DNA of 9,076 bases from Methylophaga sp. (lineage in GTDB: Bacteria > Pseudomonadota > Gammaproteobacteria > Nitrosococcales > Methylophagaceae): NCBI RefSeq assembly GCF_030651745.1, contig NZ_JAUSCC010000019.1, positions 1 through 9,076 of the forward strand. Reading direction: 5' to 3'. How positions within the stretch are numbered: the first letter of the stretch is position 1; every line of letters starts with the position of its first letter. The notes beneath the pieces were generated by a model. That model was not told where the DNA came from and did not search any database. It saw only the letters and a program-made list of their open reading frames with translations. Positions 1 to 6,162 of the stretch are shown one piece after another. Both the position numbers and the translations under genes were made by a program.

Positions 1-88
1 CGGCAATTGCTTGAATACTTTTATCGCCGCGTTGCAAGACTTTACTCAGGGCTTGCTCTTTAAATTCTTCACTATAACGGGTTTGCAT
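1..88 (-). CDS. IS3-type transposase OrfA, N-terminal fragment (runs off the window)
   Basis: Only the first 29 codons are in the window, reading from an ATG at 88-86 off the left edge. The peptide starts MQTRYSEEFKEQALSKVL and continues with a G-D-K-S-I-Q-A-I-A segment. This is the usual start of the helix-turn-helix OrfA subunit of IS3/IS911-type transposases, which binds the insertion sequence ends. A GAGG ribosome binding site (complement of 97-100) lies upstream of the ATG. The gene is oriented away from the repeat array, so the end of the insertion sequence must lie between this start and the first repeat. The family call rests on the short N-terminus alone; the exact IS cannot be named. 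Confidence 0.7.
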   Translation of the reverse strand, partial: MQTRYSEEFKEQALSKVLQRGDKSIQAIA

Positions 89-140
89 TAGGGTTGCCTC
101 TATAAATGGGTGAGGCGACAACTATCCTGACACAGGGGGG
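1..140 (-). mobile_element. End of an insertion sequence, partial
   Basis: The transposase start at 88 and the short non-coding leader to about 125-140 look like the 5' end of an IS. The terminal inverted repeat cannot be fixed because the other end is outside the window. The likely boundary lies in the stretch CCTGACACAGGGGGG (126-140), just before the first array unit. No target-site duplication can be tested here. Confidence 0.5.
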
Positions 141-449
141 ACCCGAGCGGTGTGCAGCCTGCACAGTTGGTTGCTCTTGACCCGAGAAGTGTGCAGCCTG
201 CACAGTTGATGGCTCTTGTCCGGAGCGGTGTGCAGCCCGCACAGCTGATTGCTCTTGTCCGGAGCGGTGTGCAGCCTGCACAGCTGATTGTTCTTGTCCG
301 GAGCGGTGTGCAGCCTGCACAGTTGATTGTTCTTGACCGGAGGGATGTGCAGCTCGCACAGGAGCAAATCCCTCAATTGTCCAGCGTTGAATTTGGGCAC
401 CATGCTGGTCGATGGCAGTCAGAACCCGATGCAGTGGTATTTTCGTCAT
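72..449 (-). CDS. Hypothetical 125-residue ORF whose C-terminal part is made of 13-residue repeats
   Basis: This ORF is not recognised. It starts at an ATG (449-447) with a strong AGGAG site (complement of 456-460) seven bases upstream. About 30 residues of ordinary sequence follow, beginning MTKIPLHRVLTAIDQHG, then a Q-I-Q-R-W-T-I-E-G-F-A segment. The frame then enters the 39-bp palindrome array and translates it as units like HRSGQEQSAVQAA, six times over. It ends in DNA that appears to belong to the IS (stop at 72), so the natural C-terminus has probably been lost. Because 39 is a multiple of three, several frames stay open through the array on both strands, so openness there is weak evidence of coding. 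The start region with its ribosome binding site is the persuasive part. It may be a small downstream gene of the STY4528-type operon disrupted by repeat expansion and the IS. Confidence 0.35.
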   Translation of the reverse strand: MTKIPLHRVLTAIDQHGAQIQRWTIEGFAPVRAAHPSGQEQSTVQAAHRSGQEQSAVQAAHRSGQEQSAVRAAHRSGQEPSTVQAAHFSGQEQPTVQAAHRSGPPCVRIVVASPIYRGNPNANPL

Positions 450-647
450 TGTTCTCTCCTGCGTTTCAGGCTGTGCAGCCCGCACAGCAGATTGCTCTTG
501 GCCGGAGCGGTGTACAGCCTGCACAGTTGGTTGCTCTTGCCCGAGAAGTGTGCAGCCTGCACAGCTGGTATCTCTTGTCCGAAGCGGTGTGCAGCCTGCA
601 CAGCTACAGCTGATTGCCCTTGTCCCGAGCGGTGTGCGGCCTGCACA
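151..647. repeat. Array of eleven 15-bp palindromic sites with 39-bp period
   Basis: The core is TGTGCAGCCTGCACA, a 7-1-7 dyad. Copies begin at 151, 190, 229, 268, 307, 346, then 472, 511, 549, 588 and 633. Steps are 39 bp except 38 (511 to 549), 45 (588 to 633) and a 126-bp gap (346 to 472) holding a 111-bp unique island. The outer arms TGTGC and GCACA are invariant except TGTAC in the copy at 511. The five central bases vary (AGCCT, AGCCC, AGCTC, GGCCT). Linkers of about 24 bp are also similar (GTTGATTGCTCTTGTCCGG-type), so this is a tandem repeat and not a CRISPR. It lies directly downstream of a par/STY4528-type operon. Possible roles are a partition site, replication iterons, an operator array, or an RNA hairpin array (5-bp stem, 5-base loop). 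None is proven by sequence. Confidence 0.9.
456..460 (-). promoter_or_regulatory. Ribosome binding site for the ORF at 449
   Basis: AGGAG on the minus strand, spaced seven bases from the ATG at 449-447. It sits in the 111-bp non-repeat island (361-471) between the two halves of the array. It is the main reason to treat that island as the start of a gene. Confidence 0.5.
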
Positions 648-656
648 GGGGGGCGA

Positions 657-2021
657 TTAGTTGTCCGAATGCGCATTGTTCAGTGCCTCCCGCAGTTGTT
701 GGGTGGGTTTCGTTGATTTCTGTGGCTTGTCGTGGCGCTTATTCGGGTTTTCAGCCGGAGCGTTGCGCCCACTCAGGGCGGCCAGTTCTTGCTGATGGTT
801 GCTCACCTGCTGTTCTGTGCGTTGCTGGCGTTCACGGTTGTCCCGGTAGCGAATGCTCAAACTCGTCAACACCGGGTGGCCTTTGGCGTGTTCTTGACAT
901 AACCAGCTGAGATACGCCAACGGATTTCGGATCGGTCGATGGCTCGTGCGTTTAGCGTCTATTTGCGCGGCGGTTTCATCGAGCAAGGCCTGGTGTAGCT
1001 CGGGGTCGATCGGGTTCAGGTAGCGCTGGGCGAGTGCTTGCTCGCTGGCATTGAAGCTGGGCGGATAGCTGAGCGGTGCGCGGGCCGCATCGGTTAAATT
1101 TTTTTCCCTGTTAGCTGAAACAGGCGTAGTAGTAGTTATTTTAAATTTATTTAAAAAACTACTACTACAACTACTACTTGTAGTAGTAGTTATATAGGCG
1201 CTGCGGTTCAATTTTTGAACCTCATCGATAAGTGATTGTTTTTCTTTTGGTTTTTCTTTTGGTTCTTGTTTTGGATTAGCCAGGTTCAATTTTTGAACCT
1301 GGTCGGTTTGAGCCAGGTTCATTTTTTGAACCTGGTTGATTTTAGCCAGGTTCACTTTTTGAACCTGGGGTTTTGGTACCGGGTTCAGTTTTTGAACCCG
1401 GTCGTCAGCCAGGTTAATTATTTGAACCTGGCGTTGGCCATTCACTTGCTGAAAGAAGTCACTCACCGCCGCACAGCTGGGTGGTTCTTCTCTGTGGTCG
1501 ATCGCTTGCCAGATCTGCCGGGCCAGGGTTCGGATTTGGGCTTGGTGATGCCGGCGTTGGTGATTGACGAAGTCGAGGTACTCGGGGTCCAGGTAGAGAG
1601 CATCGGCCAGAGCGAGGCGGTGATCATGAACGGCATAGACATGGCCTTTGAATTGGCCGGTTGGCGTGCGAAGCGCGGAACACAAGGACAGCCAGCGGGT
1701 TAAGCGCAGCACATACAACACTTTTGAAACGGTGGGTTTGGCGATCCCTAAGTGGCTGTGTAATAACCGGTGCAAAGACAGCAGCACGGCGGAACCGGTC
1801 AGGGTCTGGGTGCGCATCAGTCCCCAACAGCGAACATCGATGGCTTCCAGATCCGGATCGCTCCAAATGGCACGGGGAATGGCATCTTGCCAGTGGCCGA
1901 TATACAGCAGGGCTTCGCGCTGGGCGCCCGGTCCGGTAGTCTCGGGCCCCAGGGCCTGGGCAATCCGCTCGCCGAGTTGCACGATCGCGGCGGAGATGGG
2001 CGTTGCGGTTGGCGGGGTCAT
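657..2021 (-). CDS. STY4528-type integrative-element protein (possible replication-related, winged-helix)
   Basis: The product has 454 residues. Its N-terminal part (about 35-175) resembles, from memory, the STY4528 family of SPI-7-like elements: Y-I-G-H-W-Q-D-A-I-P-R-A near 40-51, a helix-turn-helix-like stretch with the R-L-T-R-W-L-S-L signature near 92-113, and a G-H-V-Y-A-V-H-D segment near 126-133. Residues 198-272 contain six repeats of the form QVQKLN. A Thr/Ser-rich stretch and a charged, Gln-rich C-terminal tail follow. The ATG at 2021 was chosen, not an upstream start at 2198, because the extension overlaps the DUF2857-type gene and is Arg/Pro-rich shadow sequence; the family-like part begins after 2021. 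The gap to the preceding stop is 38 bp. The family's biochemical role is not established to my knowledge; DNA binding is inferred from the helix-turn-helix-like region. The internal repeats are also DNA palindromes. Confidence 0.75.
   Translation of the reverse strand: MTPPTATPISAAIVQLGERIAQALGPETTGPGAQREALLYIGHWQDAIPRAIWSDPDLEAIDVRCWGLMRTQTLTGSAVLLSLHRLLHSHLGIAKPTVSKVLYVLRLTRWLSLCSALRTPTGQFKGHVYAVHDHRLALADALYLDPEYLDFVNHQRRHHQAQIRTLARQIWQAIDHREEPPSCAAVSDFFQQVNGQRQVQIINLADDRVQKLNPVPKPQVQKVNLAKINQVQKMNLAQTDQVQKLNLANPKQEPKEKPKEKQSLIDEVQKLNRSAYITTTTSSSCSSSFLNKFKITTTTPVSANREKNLTDAARAPLSYPPSFNASEQALAQRYLNPIDPELHQALLDETAAQIDAKRTSHRPIRNPLAYLSWLCQEHAKGHPVLTSLSIRYRDNRERQQRTEQQVSNHQQELAALSGRNAPAENPNKRHDKPQKSTKPTQQLREALNNAHSDN
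1126..1193. repeat. GTA/TAC inverted and direct repeats around an AT-rich core
   Basis: GTAGTAGTAGTT at 1126-1137 is exactly inverted at 1157-1168 and directly repeated at 1180-1191. The stretch between the first two (1138-1156) is composed only of A and T. A further hairpin is possible between 1169-1177 and 1183-1191. It lies inside the STY4528-type coding sequence, where it encodes Thr and Ser runs (ITTTTSSSCSSSF), beside the palindrome array. Both slipped-strand expansion of a triplet and an unwinding element next to iterons are plausible. Confidence 0.7.
1205..1431. repeat. Six palindromic sites inside the STY4528-type gene
   Basis: The consensus is CCAGGTTCA, five bases, TGAACCTGG. Sites are at 1205-1221 (6-base arms only), 1280-1302, 1313-1335, 1346-1368, 1379-1401 and 1409-1431. 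Centres lie 78, 33, 33, 33 and 30 bp apart, so the last five sit close to three helical turns from each other. All have a five-base T-rich centre on the plus strand. The site at 1379 changes both outer arms together (CCGGGTTCA with TGAACCCGG), keeping perfect symmetry; the site at 1409 has one arm mismatch. On the coding strand they encode the repeated (Q/R/E)VQKLN motif. The layout resembles replication iterons inside an initiator gene, or an autoregulatory site cluster. Confidence 0.85.
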
Positions 2022-2059
2022 GGCTGCCGGTCTTTGCGGGTCACGGTAAGCGCTGCCGA

Positions 2060-2617
2060 CTAGGCGTGGCCATCGAGGTTGCCGGCAAACCAGTCCTGAA
2101 TCAGCGGCCAGATGGCGCTGATTTTGATGCCGGTGTGGTGATGGACATAGAGCAGGCGTTCGGCGATGCCGAGCGGTTCGGAGTCGGTGGCTTTCCAAAG
2201 CTCCCAGATGTTAACTTGCTGGGCATCGGTGGGCAGGGCCGGACGGCCGTCGGCTTTGGGAAGATTCAGGTATTTGCGGTATTGGGCGGTGTCGGCGCTG
2301 GTGAAGCCGAACAAGGTGCGCATGACCGGTAAGGAGGCCCCTGCAGTCAACAGTTGCAGGATCAATTGCCGTTGCCGGATCCGCTGCGCACAGACCTGCA
2401 TGGCGGTATCGAGGGCGTCGGCATCAAACAGGATGCGCAGATAGCGGGCTTTGGTGGTTGCGGCCATTTCATGGATTTCCTGGGTGCTGAGGGTCATGAT
2501 TTTTTCGATTTGATCGGTGCGCAGGCCCAGTTGGTGGGGCGTGTCAAAGTCCCCTTCGGCGGCCATGCGCGATACAAACATCAAGGTGTGCAAGGCAAAT
2601 TCGGCGTGATAGTTCAT
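2060..2617 (-). CDS. DUF2857-type protein of the integrative-element par operon
   Basis: The product has 185 residues and begins MNYHAEFALHTLMFVSRM. No catalytic motif, signal peptide or membrane segment is visible; the protein is mainly helical, with a central segment Q-R-Q-L-I-L-Q-L-L-T-A-G-A-S followed by a putative helix-turn-helix-like M-R-T-L-F-G-F-T-S. The assignment to DUF2857 rests on its size, this pattern and its place between ParB and the STY4528-type gene, which is the known order in SPI-7/PFGI-1-like elements. The ATG at 2617 has a GAGGT site just upstream and lies 14 bp after the parB stop. The longer frame (to 2779) runs back into parB and is rejected. The function of the family is unknown to me. 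Confidence 0.65.
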   Translation of the reverse strand: MNYHAEFALHTLMFVSRMAAEGDFDTPHQLGLRTDQIEKIMTLSTQEIHEMAATTKARYLRILFDADALDTAMQVCAQRIRQRQLILQLLTAGASLPVMRTLFGFTSADTAQYRKYLNLPKADGRPALPTDAQQVNIWELWKATDSEPLGIAERLLYVHHHTGIKISAIWPLIQDWFAGNLDGHA

Positions 2618-2630
2618 GGTGACCTCGCTG

Positions 2631-4196
2631 TTAAGGTGGGCCTGAGGGCCATAACTGGGTAGAGGGGTAGTGCTGACGAATGTGCCGGCAGGTTTCGATG
2701 AGTTGGCAGATATCCGTGAACACCGGATCGGGAACAATCGCTTTATTTTGCAGGACTTCGTGGGGATAATGGGACACACTGGGTGCCGGCCCGACTAACT
2801 GCTGAAGTGCCGTGCCCTCGGGGTCTTGCTGGAGCTGGTACAAGTCCGTGTGTTGCCACAAGGGGTCGCGTTCGGGACTGACGCTTTGTTCGGCGATGCC
2901 CAGCAATAACCACCACAGCCCCCAGGTGGCGTGAGCGGTGAAAGCGGCTTGCGGTTTTTCGATGATAAAACCCAGGCCTTGGGAGACCGGAACCACGACC
3001 TGTTCCAGGTGAATCGAACGGGCAATGCGGTGGGCGAGCCCGTAGGTTCGCTCATACAGGGCGTGAATATCGGCTGGGGTGTCGGGTTCTGCCGGATAAC
3101 GGGGCGTGACGGTGTCGACAGGGGTACTGGCGGGGCAAATATCGCTTATTTTTGGCAGGCGGTTTTCGGCTTCGCTGGTCGGCAGTGGCTGCATGGTAGC
3201 GGCTTGCGGGGGCTGGTAAAGATCGGTTGGGCTGGCGTGCGCCGTGCTCTGGTCCAGCGTCGTTGAGGCTTTGGGGTCAGTCGCTGTCGGTTGGCCGGGA
3301 TCATCCGGCCAGTCCTCGTCAGCGGAGGCGTTGAACAGTGACGCGTCGATAGTCTGACGCAGCCGTGTGACGGGGATGCCGAGCAGCGGTGCCAGTTGCT
3401 TGTCCAGTTCCCGGCGCACGGCCTCAAGGTCCCAGGGTTCGTCATCACAACTGGCCAGGGTATGGGCAAACAAGGCGGCAAATTGCGGGGTTTTATCCTG
3501 GCAGAGCCGTTGGTAGGCTTTTTCGGTGGCTTTGATCTGATCGATGCCCGTGGCGCCTAAGCCGTTCCGAAGGGTATGGGGGATCAGCTGGTCCAGTGTC
3601 ATGGCATAATCAAAGCGGATCAATTGCCGCCGGGATAGGCTGTAACCCAAAGCTTTAAGGCGTTGACACAAGGCCGTGCGGGTCAACTTGATCTCGTGTT
3701 CTGTTTCCAGTTGCCGATGCAACTCTCTGAGCGCATAGGCTTTGTCAATCAGGGTCATCTCGCCACGCAGCTCGTTTTCGATGAGGTGGGCGGCGAGGAG
3801 CAAGGTTTCCGATTGCCAGGGTCGATACAGGCACTGAACGCTGTTGAAAGCGGCATCGCCGGTCTCGGCGAAGAGTTCCTTGAGGATGGCCAACCGGGTA
3901 TTGCCGCCGGCCTGAACCATGAACAGGGTTTCCCCGGGACGGCGCGTCACCGTGAAGGGGTTGTTCAAGCCGCGCTGTTCGCGAACCGAGGCTTTGATTG
4001 CGTCGTAGGCGGGATTTCTTTCCCGTCTGGGGTTATGGTCATAGGCTTTGATTTGGGCTAAGGTCAGCACCAGTTGCACCGGCGTGACGGGCTCTGAGGG
4101 CGCGAGGCCTGGGTCTTCGGTAGCCGTGCTAAACGGCCCTTCTAACAATAAGGCTTTGAGATCGTCCGGATCAGGCCGTTTGAAGCGGGTGGTCAT
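2631..4196 (-). CDS. parB: ParB-family partition protein, integrative-element type
   Basis: The product has 521 residues, longer than chromosomal ParB proteins (about 300) but usual for the ParB of PFGI-1-like integrative elements. The ParB N-terminal domain spans roughly residues 45-150. It shows an Y-D-H-N-P-R-R motif near 52-58, then G-L-N-N-P-F-T-V, then V-Q-A-G-G-N-T-R-L-A-I-L in place of the usual G-x-R-R-x-x-A box, then I-E-N-E-L-R-G-E-M-T matching the E-N-x-x-R motif. A helix-turn-helix follows near 165-200 (L-C-Q-R-L-K-A-L-G-Y-S-L-S-R-R-Q-L). The acidic, Pro-rich middle (about 295-370) looks like a linker. The start codon overlaps the parA stop by four bases (ATGA), so the two are translationally coupled. 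The protein should bind a centromere-like site and act with ParA to keep the element, whether excised or plasmid-like, in daughter cells. Confidence 0.85.
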   Translation of the reverse strand: MTTRFKRPDPDDLKALLLEGPFSTATEDPGLAPSEPVTPVQLVLTLAQIKAYDHNPRRERNPAYDAIKASVREQRGLNNPFTVTRRPGETLFMVQAGGNTRLAILKELFAETGDAAFNSVQCLYRPWQSETLLLAAHLIENELRGEMTLIDKAYALRELHRQLETEHEIKLTRTALCQRLKALGYSLSRRQLIRFDYAMTLDQLIPHTLRNGLGATGIDQIKATEKAYQRLCQDKTPQFAALFAHTLASCDDEPWDLEAVRRELDKQLAPLLGIPVTRLRQTIDASLFNASADEDWPDDPGQPTATDPKASTTLDQSTAHASPTDLYQPPQAATMQPLPTSEAENRLPKISDICPASTPVDTVTPRYPAEPDTPADIHALYERTYGLAHRIARSIHLEQVVVPVSQGLGFIIEKPQAAFTAHATWGLWWLLLGIAEQSVSPERDPLWQHTDLYQLQQDPEGTALQQLVGPAPSVSHYPHEVLQNKAIVPDPVFTDICQLIETCRHIRQHYPSTQLWPSGPP

Positions 4197-5026
4197 GGTC
4201 GGGCCTCGTGCGCCAATGCCGAGGCCGCCAGGTTCGGTAAATGGGGAATCAGTTCCTGGGCCAGCGCCTGCATGGTCTCTAAGGCGCTGGGGGCCTGGCC
4301 TTTGCGGCTGCGATCAAAGCGGTGCACCGGCATTTTATGCGTGGCGGCTTCCCGGTACGCGACGGCATTGGGAATGACGGTGTTCAAAATGGTGATGGCG
4401 CCCTTGCTCGGTAAAAAGGCTTCTTTGCGTAATTCATCGGCTATGCGGCGGGCATCGACAGTCCGGTCCTGGCGGTAAATGACGCCGCGTAACGGTCCGA
4501 TCGGGGCACCTAAGCGGGCCATGGGTTCCAGGCGTTGAATCATGGCCACGGTACCGCGCACGAATTCGCGGGCCGATAAAATTTCCGGGGGAATGGGTGA
4601 CACCATGAAATCGGCAGCGGCCACGGCGGCATCTTGCAAGGGCCCGACCGCGCCTTGGGTATCCAGCAGGACAAAGTCGTATTGCGCCGCCACCTGCGTC
4701 AAACTGTATTTGAGCCGTACCCGGCCATCGACGGTGTCGCGAATCCAATCACGGAGTTTTCCCTGGGGGTCATCGGAAAGCACAATATCGAGGTTGTCAA
4801 TGCGGGTTTGACTGATGACCTGAGCCGCCGAGGCACTGATCATCAGCTGGGTCAGTCCGTGTTGAGCCCTGACTTTCAGCGGGTAGTAGCTGGATAAAGT
4901 CGGTTGAGGATCGGCGTCAATCAGCAGCACACGGTAGCCGAAATCGGCTAAAATTCCGCCTATATTGGCCGTTAGCGTGGTTTTACCGACGCCCCCTTTA
5001 GTACTGACAATGGTTATTTTGATCAT
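4193..5026 (-). CDS. parA: ParA/Soj-family partition ATPase
   Basis: The product has 277 residues. The deviant Walker A box K-G-G-V-G-K-T-T is at residues 10-17, with the signature lysine at its start. The A' motif V-L-L-I-D-A-D-P-Q is near 33-41, and Walker B (D-F-V-L-L-D-T-Q-G) near 117-125. These define the ParA/MinD class, which form ATP-dependent dimers on DNA and move ParB-bound complexes. There is no N-terminal DNA-binding extension, so it is the short Soj-like type and probably does not repress its own promoter directly. It is the first gene of the minus-strand operon and faces the AT-rich spacer. The usual element-encoded DnaB-type helicase between parA and parB is absent. The N-terminus begins at the ATG at 5026, right at the P-loop strand. 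Confidence 0.93.
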   Translation of the reverse strand: MIKITIVSTKGGVGKTTLTANIGGILADFGYRVLLIDADPQPTLSSYYPLKVRAQHGLTQLMISASAAQVISQTRIDNLDIVLSDDPQGKLRDWIRDTVDGRVRLKYSLTQVAAQYDFVLLDTQGAVGPLQDAAVAAADFMVSPIPPEILSAREFVRGTVAMIQRLEPMARLGAPIGPLRGVIYRQDRTVDARRIADELRKEAFLPSKGAITILNTVIPNAVAYREAATHKMPVHRFDRSRKGQAPSALETMQALAQELIPHLPNLAASALAHEARP

Positions 5027-5223
5027 GACTCAACCATATCAACATTGAATGCTCTTGAATTCAAATCTGTAAAACACAATTGCTGTAGCACACTACTTAA
5101 CGTTAAAATACCACTATTTCTATTAATTTAAAAGTATAATTATTTTTATAAATAATTGAATGTGTTTTTTTATATAAATAACAATAGCTTATAATTGTAC
5201 ATAAAGATATCCATGAATAATAA
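5027..5223. promoter_or_regulatory. AT-rich divergent intergenic region between parA and the plus-strand operon
   Basis: This 197-bp stretch is clearly richer in A and T than the genes on either side and separates divergent transcripts. It contains two perfect 10-bp palindromes, TTGAATTCAA (5055-5064) and TTAACGTTAA (5097-5106), both nearer parA and possible operators. The right half has long T and A runs, a bent-DNA or promoter-like composition. It also marks a boundary between the parA-side block and the signalling block, which look different in base composition. Confidence 0.5.
5190..5195 (+). promoter_or_regulatory. Candidate -10 element for the plus-strand operon
   Basis: A perfect TATAAT lies 28 bp upstream of the ATG at 5224. 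No good -35 box is seen at 16-18 bp spacing; the nearest TTGAAT is at 5156-5161, too far to pair with it. The AT-rich context makes a chance match likely enough to keep confidence low. Confidence 0.3.
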
Positions 5224-6162
5224 ATGAATCTATTACACAGTGATGTAAATTTTGGTTATGCCTTGTCGCAGCTTTCCTATCAAGACTGGCTGACCATCAA
5301 AGAGCCGGCCGTGTTTTCTTATGCGATTGCTTCTGAAGAGCATTCTGTTCTGTCTCTAAAGCAAGCGAAGAGCCTGACTGCCTTCTCACTCTTGGTCGCG
5401 GTCCTGCGCGTAGGCGATACTCTTTACAAACTGACCGGCAAACACCGTAAGCAGGAATGGCTTTCTGGAAAGACTCCCCCACCTGACCACCTCATCGCCC
5501 TGGTCATTGACGTGTCTGAGAGCGATTTTTTAGCGCTGAACAGGGAAGCGCAAAATCAGCGCATGGAAAACTTACCTCCTAACGAAACCGTAAAACTCAT
5601 TTATGAAGAATTAGGCTTAGTTTTTTCTTCCGACCGATTAAAGGGGGGCTTTATTCTGGAGACCTTGAATATCGCACTCAGAGGTAAACCCCGGGCGTTG
5701 CAGGACAAACGATTTGTTTGGGAAAAAGAGGAGATCAATGCCAAAAAAGCGATTCAATTGTTCAGCGAGGAATTACGGCTGATCGATAGCTTAAAGCCTA
5801 AATCCGAAATCTTTGTTTCAGGCGTATTAGGCGGCGCATTACTGATGCTGGGCATCAACAGAGAGGTTAAGGACTTTTTAAGGCGACTTAATGATGGTCA
5901 GGGCGAAACTCGAGATGGCCTTGAAGATCCGGTAAGCGGATTGCTGCGAGCCATTGATGTGCACAGGACCAGCGATCCAGCAATTCCCGCCCGAATGGCA
6001 GCTGATATTTGCAGAAAAACCATTCAAGCCATCCTACTATGGAAAGAAGGCGCTGACTCGCCCAAATATTGGCGCAAAAAATTACTTTCCGGTGTCGATC
6101 CAAGGCCTTTTATCCGGGAGCTAAAGAGCCTGAAACAAATCAATGAACACAAGGATCTCTAA
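5224..6162 (+). CDS. Unrecognised cytoplasmic protein with a possible ParB/sulfiredoxin-like segment
   Basis: The product has 312 residues and no signal peptide or membrane segment. I do not recognise the family. Residues 68-79 (Y-K-L-T-G-K-H-R-K-Q-E-W) resemble the G-H-x-R box of ParB/sulfiredoxin-fold proteins. They are followed by P-D-H-L-I-A-L-V-I-D-V-S (87-98), an A-L-N-R-E-A-Q-N-Q-R stretch (104-113) and L-P-P-N-E-T-V-K-L-I (117-126), the order seen in ParB N-terminal domains. The match is by eye and weak in detail. The rest (about 130-312) is helical, with G-V-L-G-G-A-L-L-M-L-G near 200-210. The start at 5224 has no strong ribosome binding site. An upstream ATG at 5213 runs into a stop after four codons and would be a tiny leader. 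The gene overlaps the next by 20 bp, so it is in one operon with the sensor genes. Confidence 0.7.
   Translation: MNLLHSDVNFGYALSQLSYQDWLTIKEPAVFSYAIASEEHSVLSLKQAKSLTAFSLLVAVLRVGDTLYKLTGKHRKQEWLSGKTPPPDHLIALVIDVSESDFLALNREAQNQRMENLPPNETVKLIYEELGLVFSSDRLKGGFILETLNIALRGKPRALQDKRFVWEKEEINAKKAIQLFSEELRLIDSLKPKSEIFVSGVLGGALLMLGINREVKDFLRRLNDGQGETRDGLEDPVSGLLRAIDVHRTSDPAIPARMAADICRKTIQAILLWKEGADSPKYWRKKLLSGVDPRPFIRELKSLKQINEHKDL

Noticed and set aside
152..613. Plus-strand repeat protein with VQPAQLIALVRSG units
   Set aside because: The 39-bp period keeps several frames open on both strands; this frame lacks a credible ribosome binding site and crosses the 111-bp island with unrelated sequence.
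151..647. CRISPR array
   Set aside because: The linkers between palindromes are near copies of each other, not unique spacers, and no cas genes are present.
151..647. Chromosomal-type parS cluster
   Set aside because: The core TGTGCAGCCTGCACA differs from the classical TGTTNCACGTGAAACA, so only a non-classical centromere could be proposed.
2022..2198. Longer N-terminus of the STY4528-type gene
   Set aside because: It overlaps the DUF2857-type gene, is Arg/Pro-rich shadow sequence, and the family-like region begins after the ATG at 2021.
2618..2779. Longer N-terminus of the DUF2857-type gene
   Set aside because: It lies wholly within the parB 3' end in another frame; the ATG at 2617 has its own GAGGT site.
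3663..4061. Plus-strand ORF opposite parB
   Set aside because: It is the antisense shadow of the ParB N-terminal domain, with no ribosome binding site or recognisable product.
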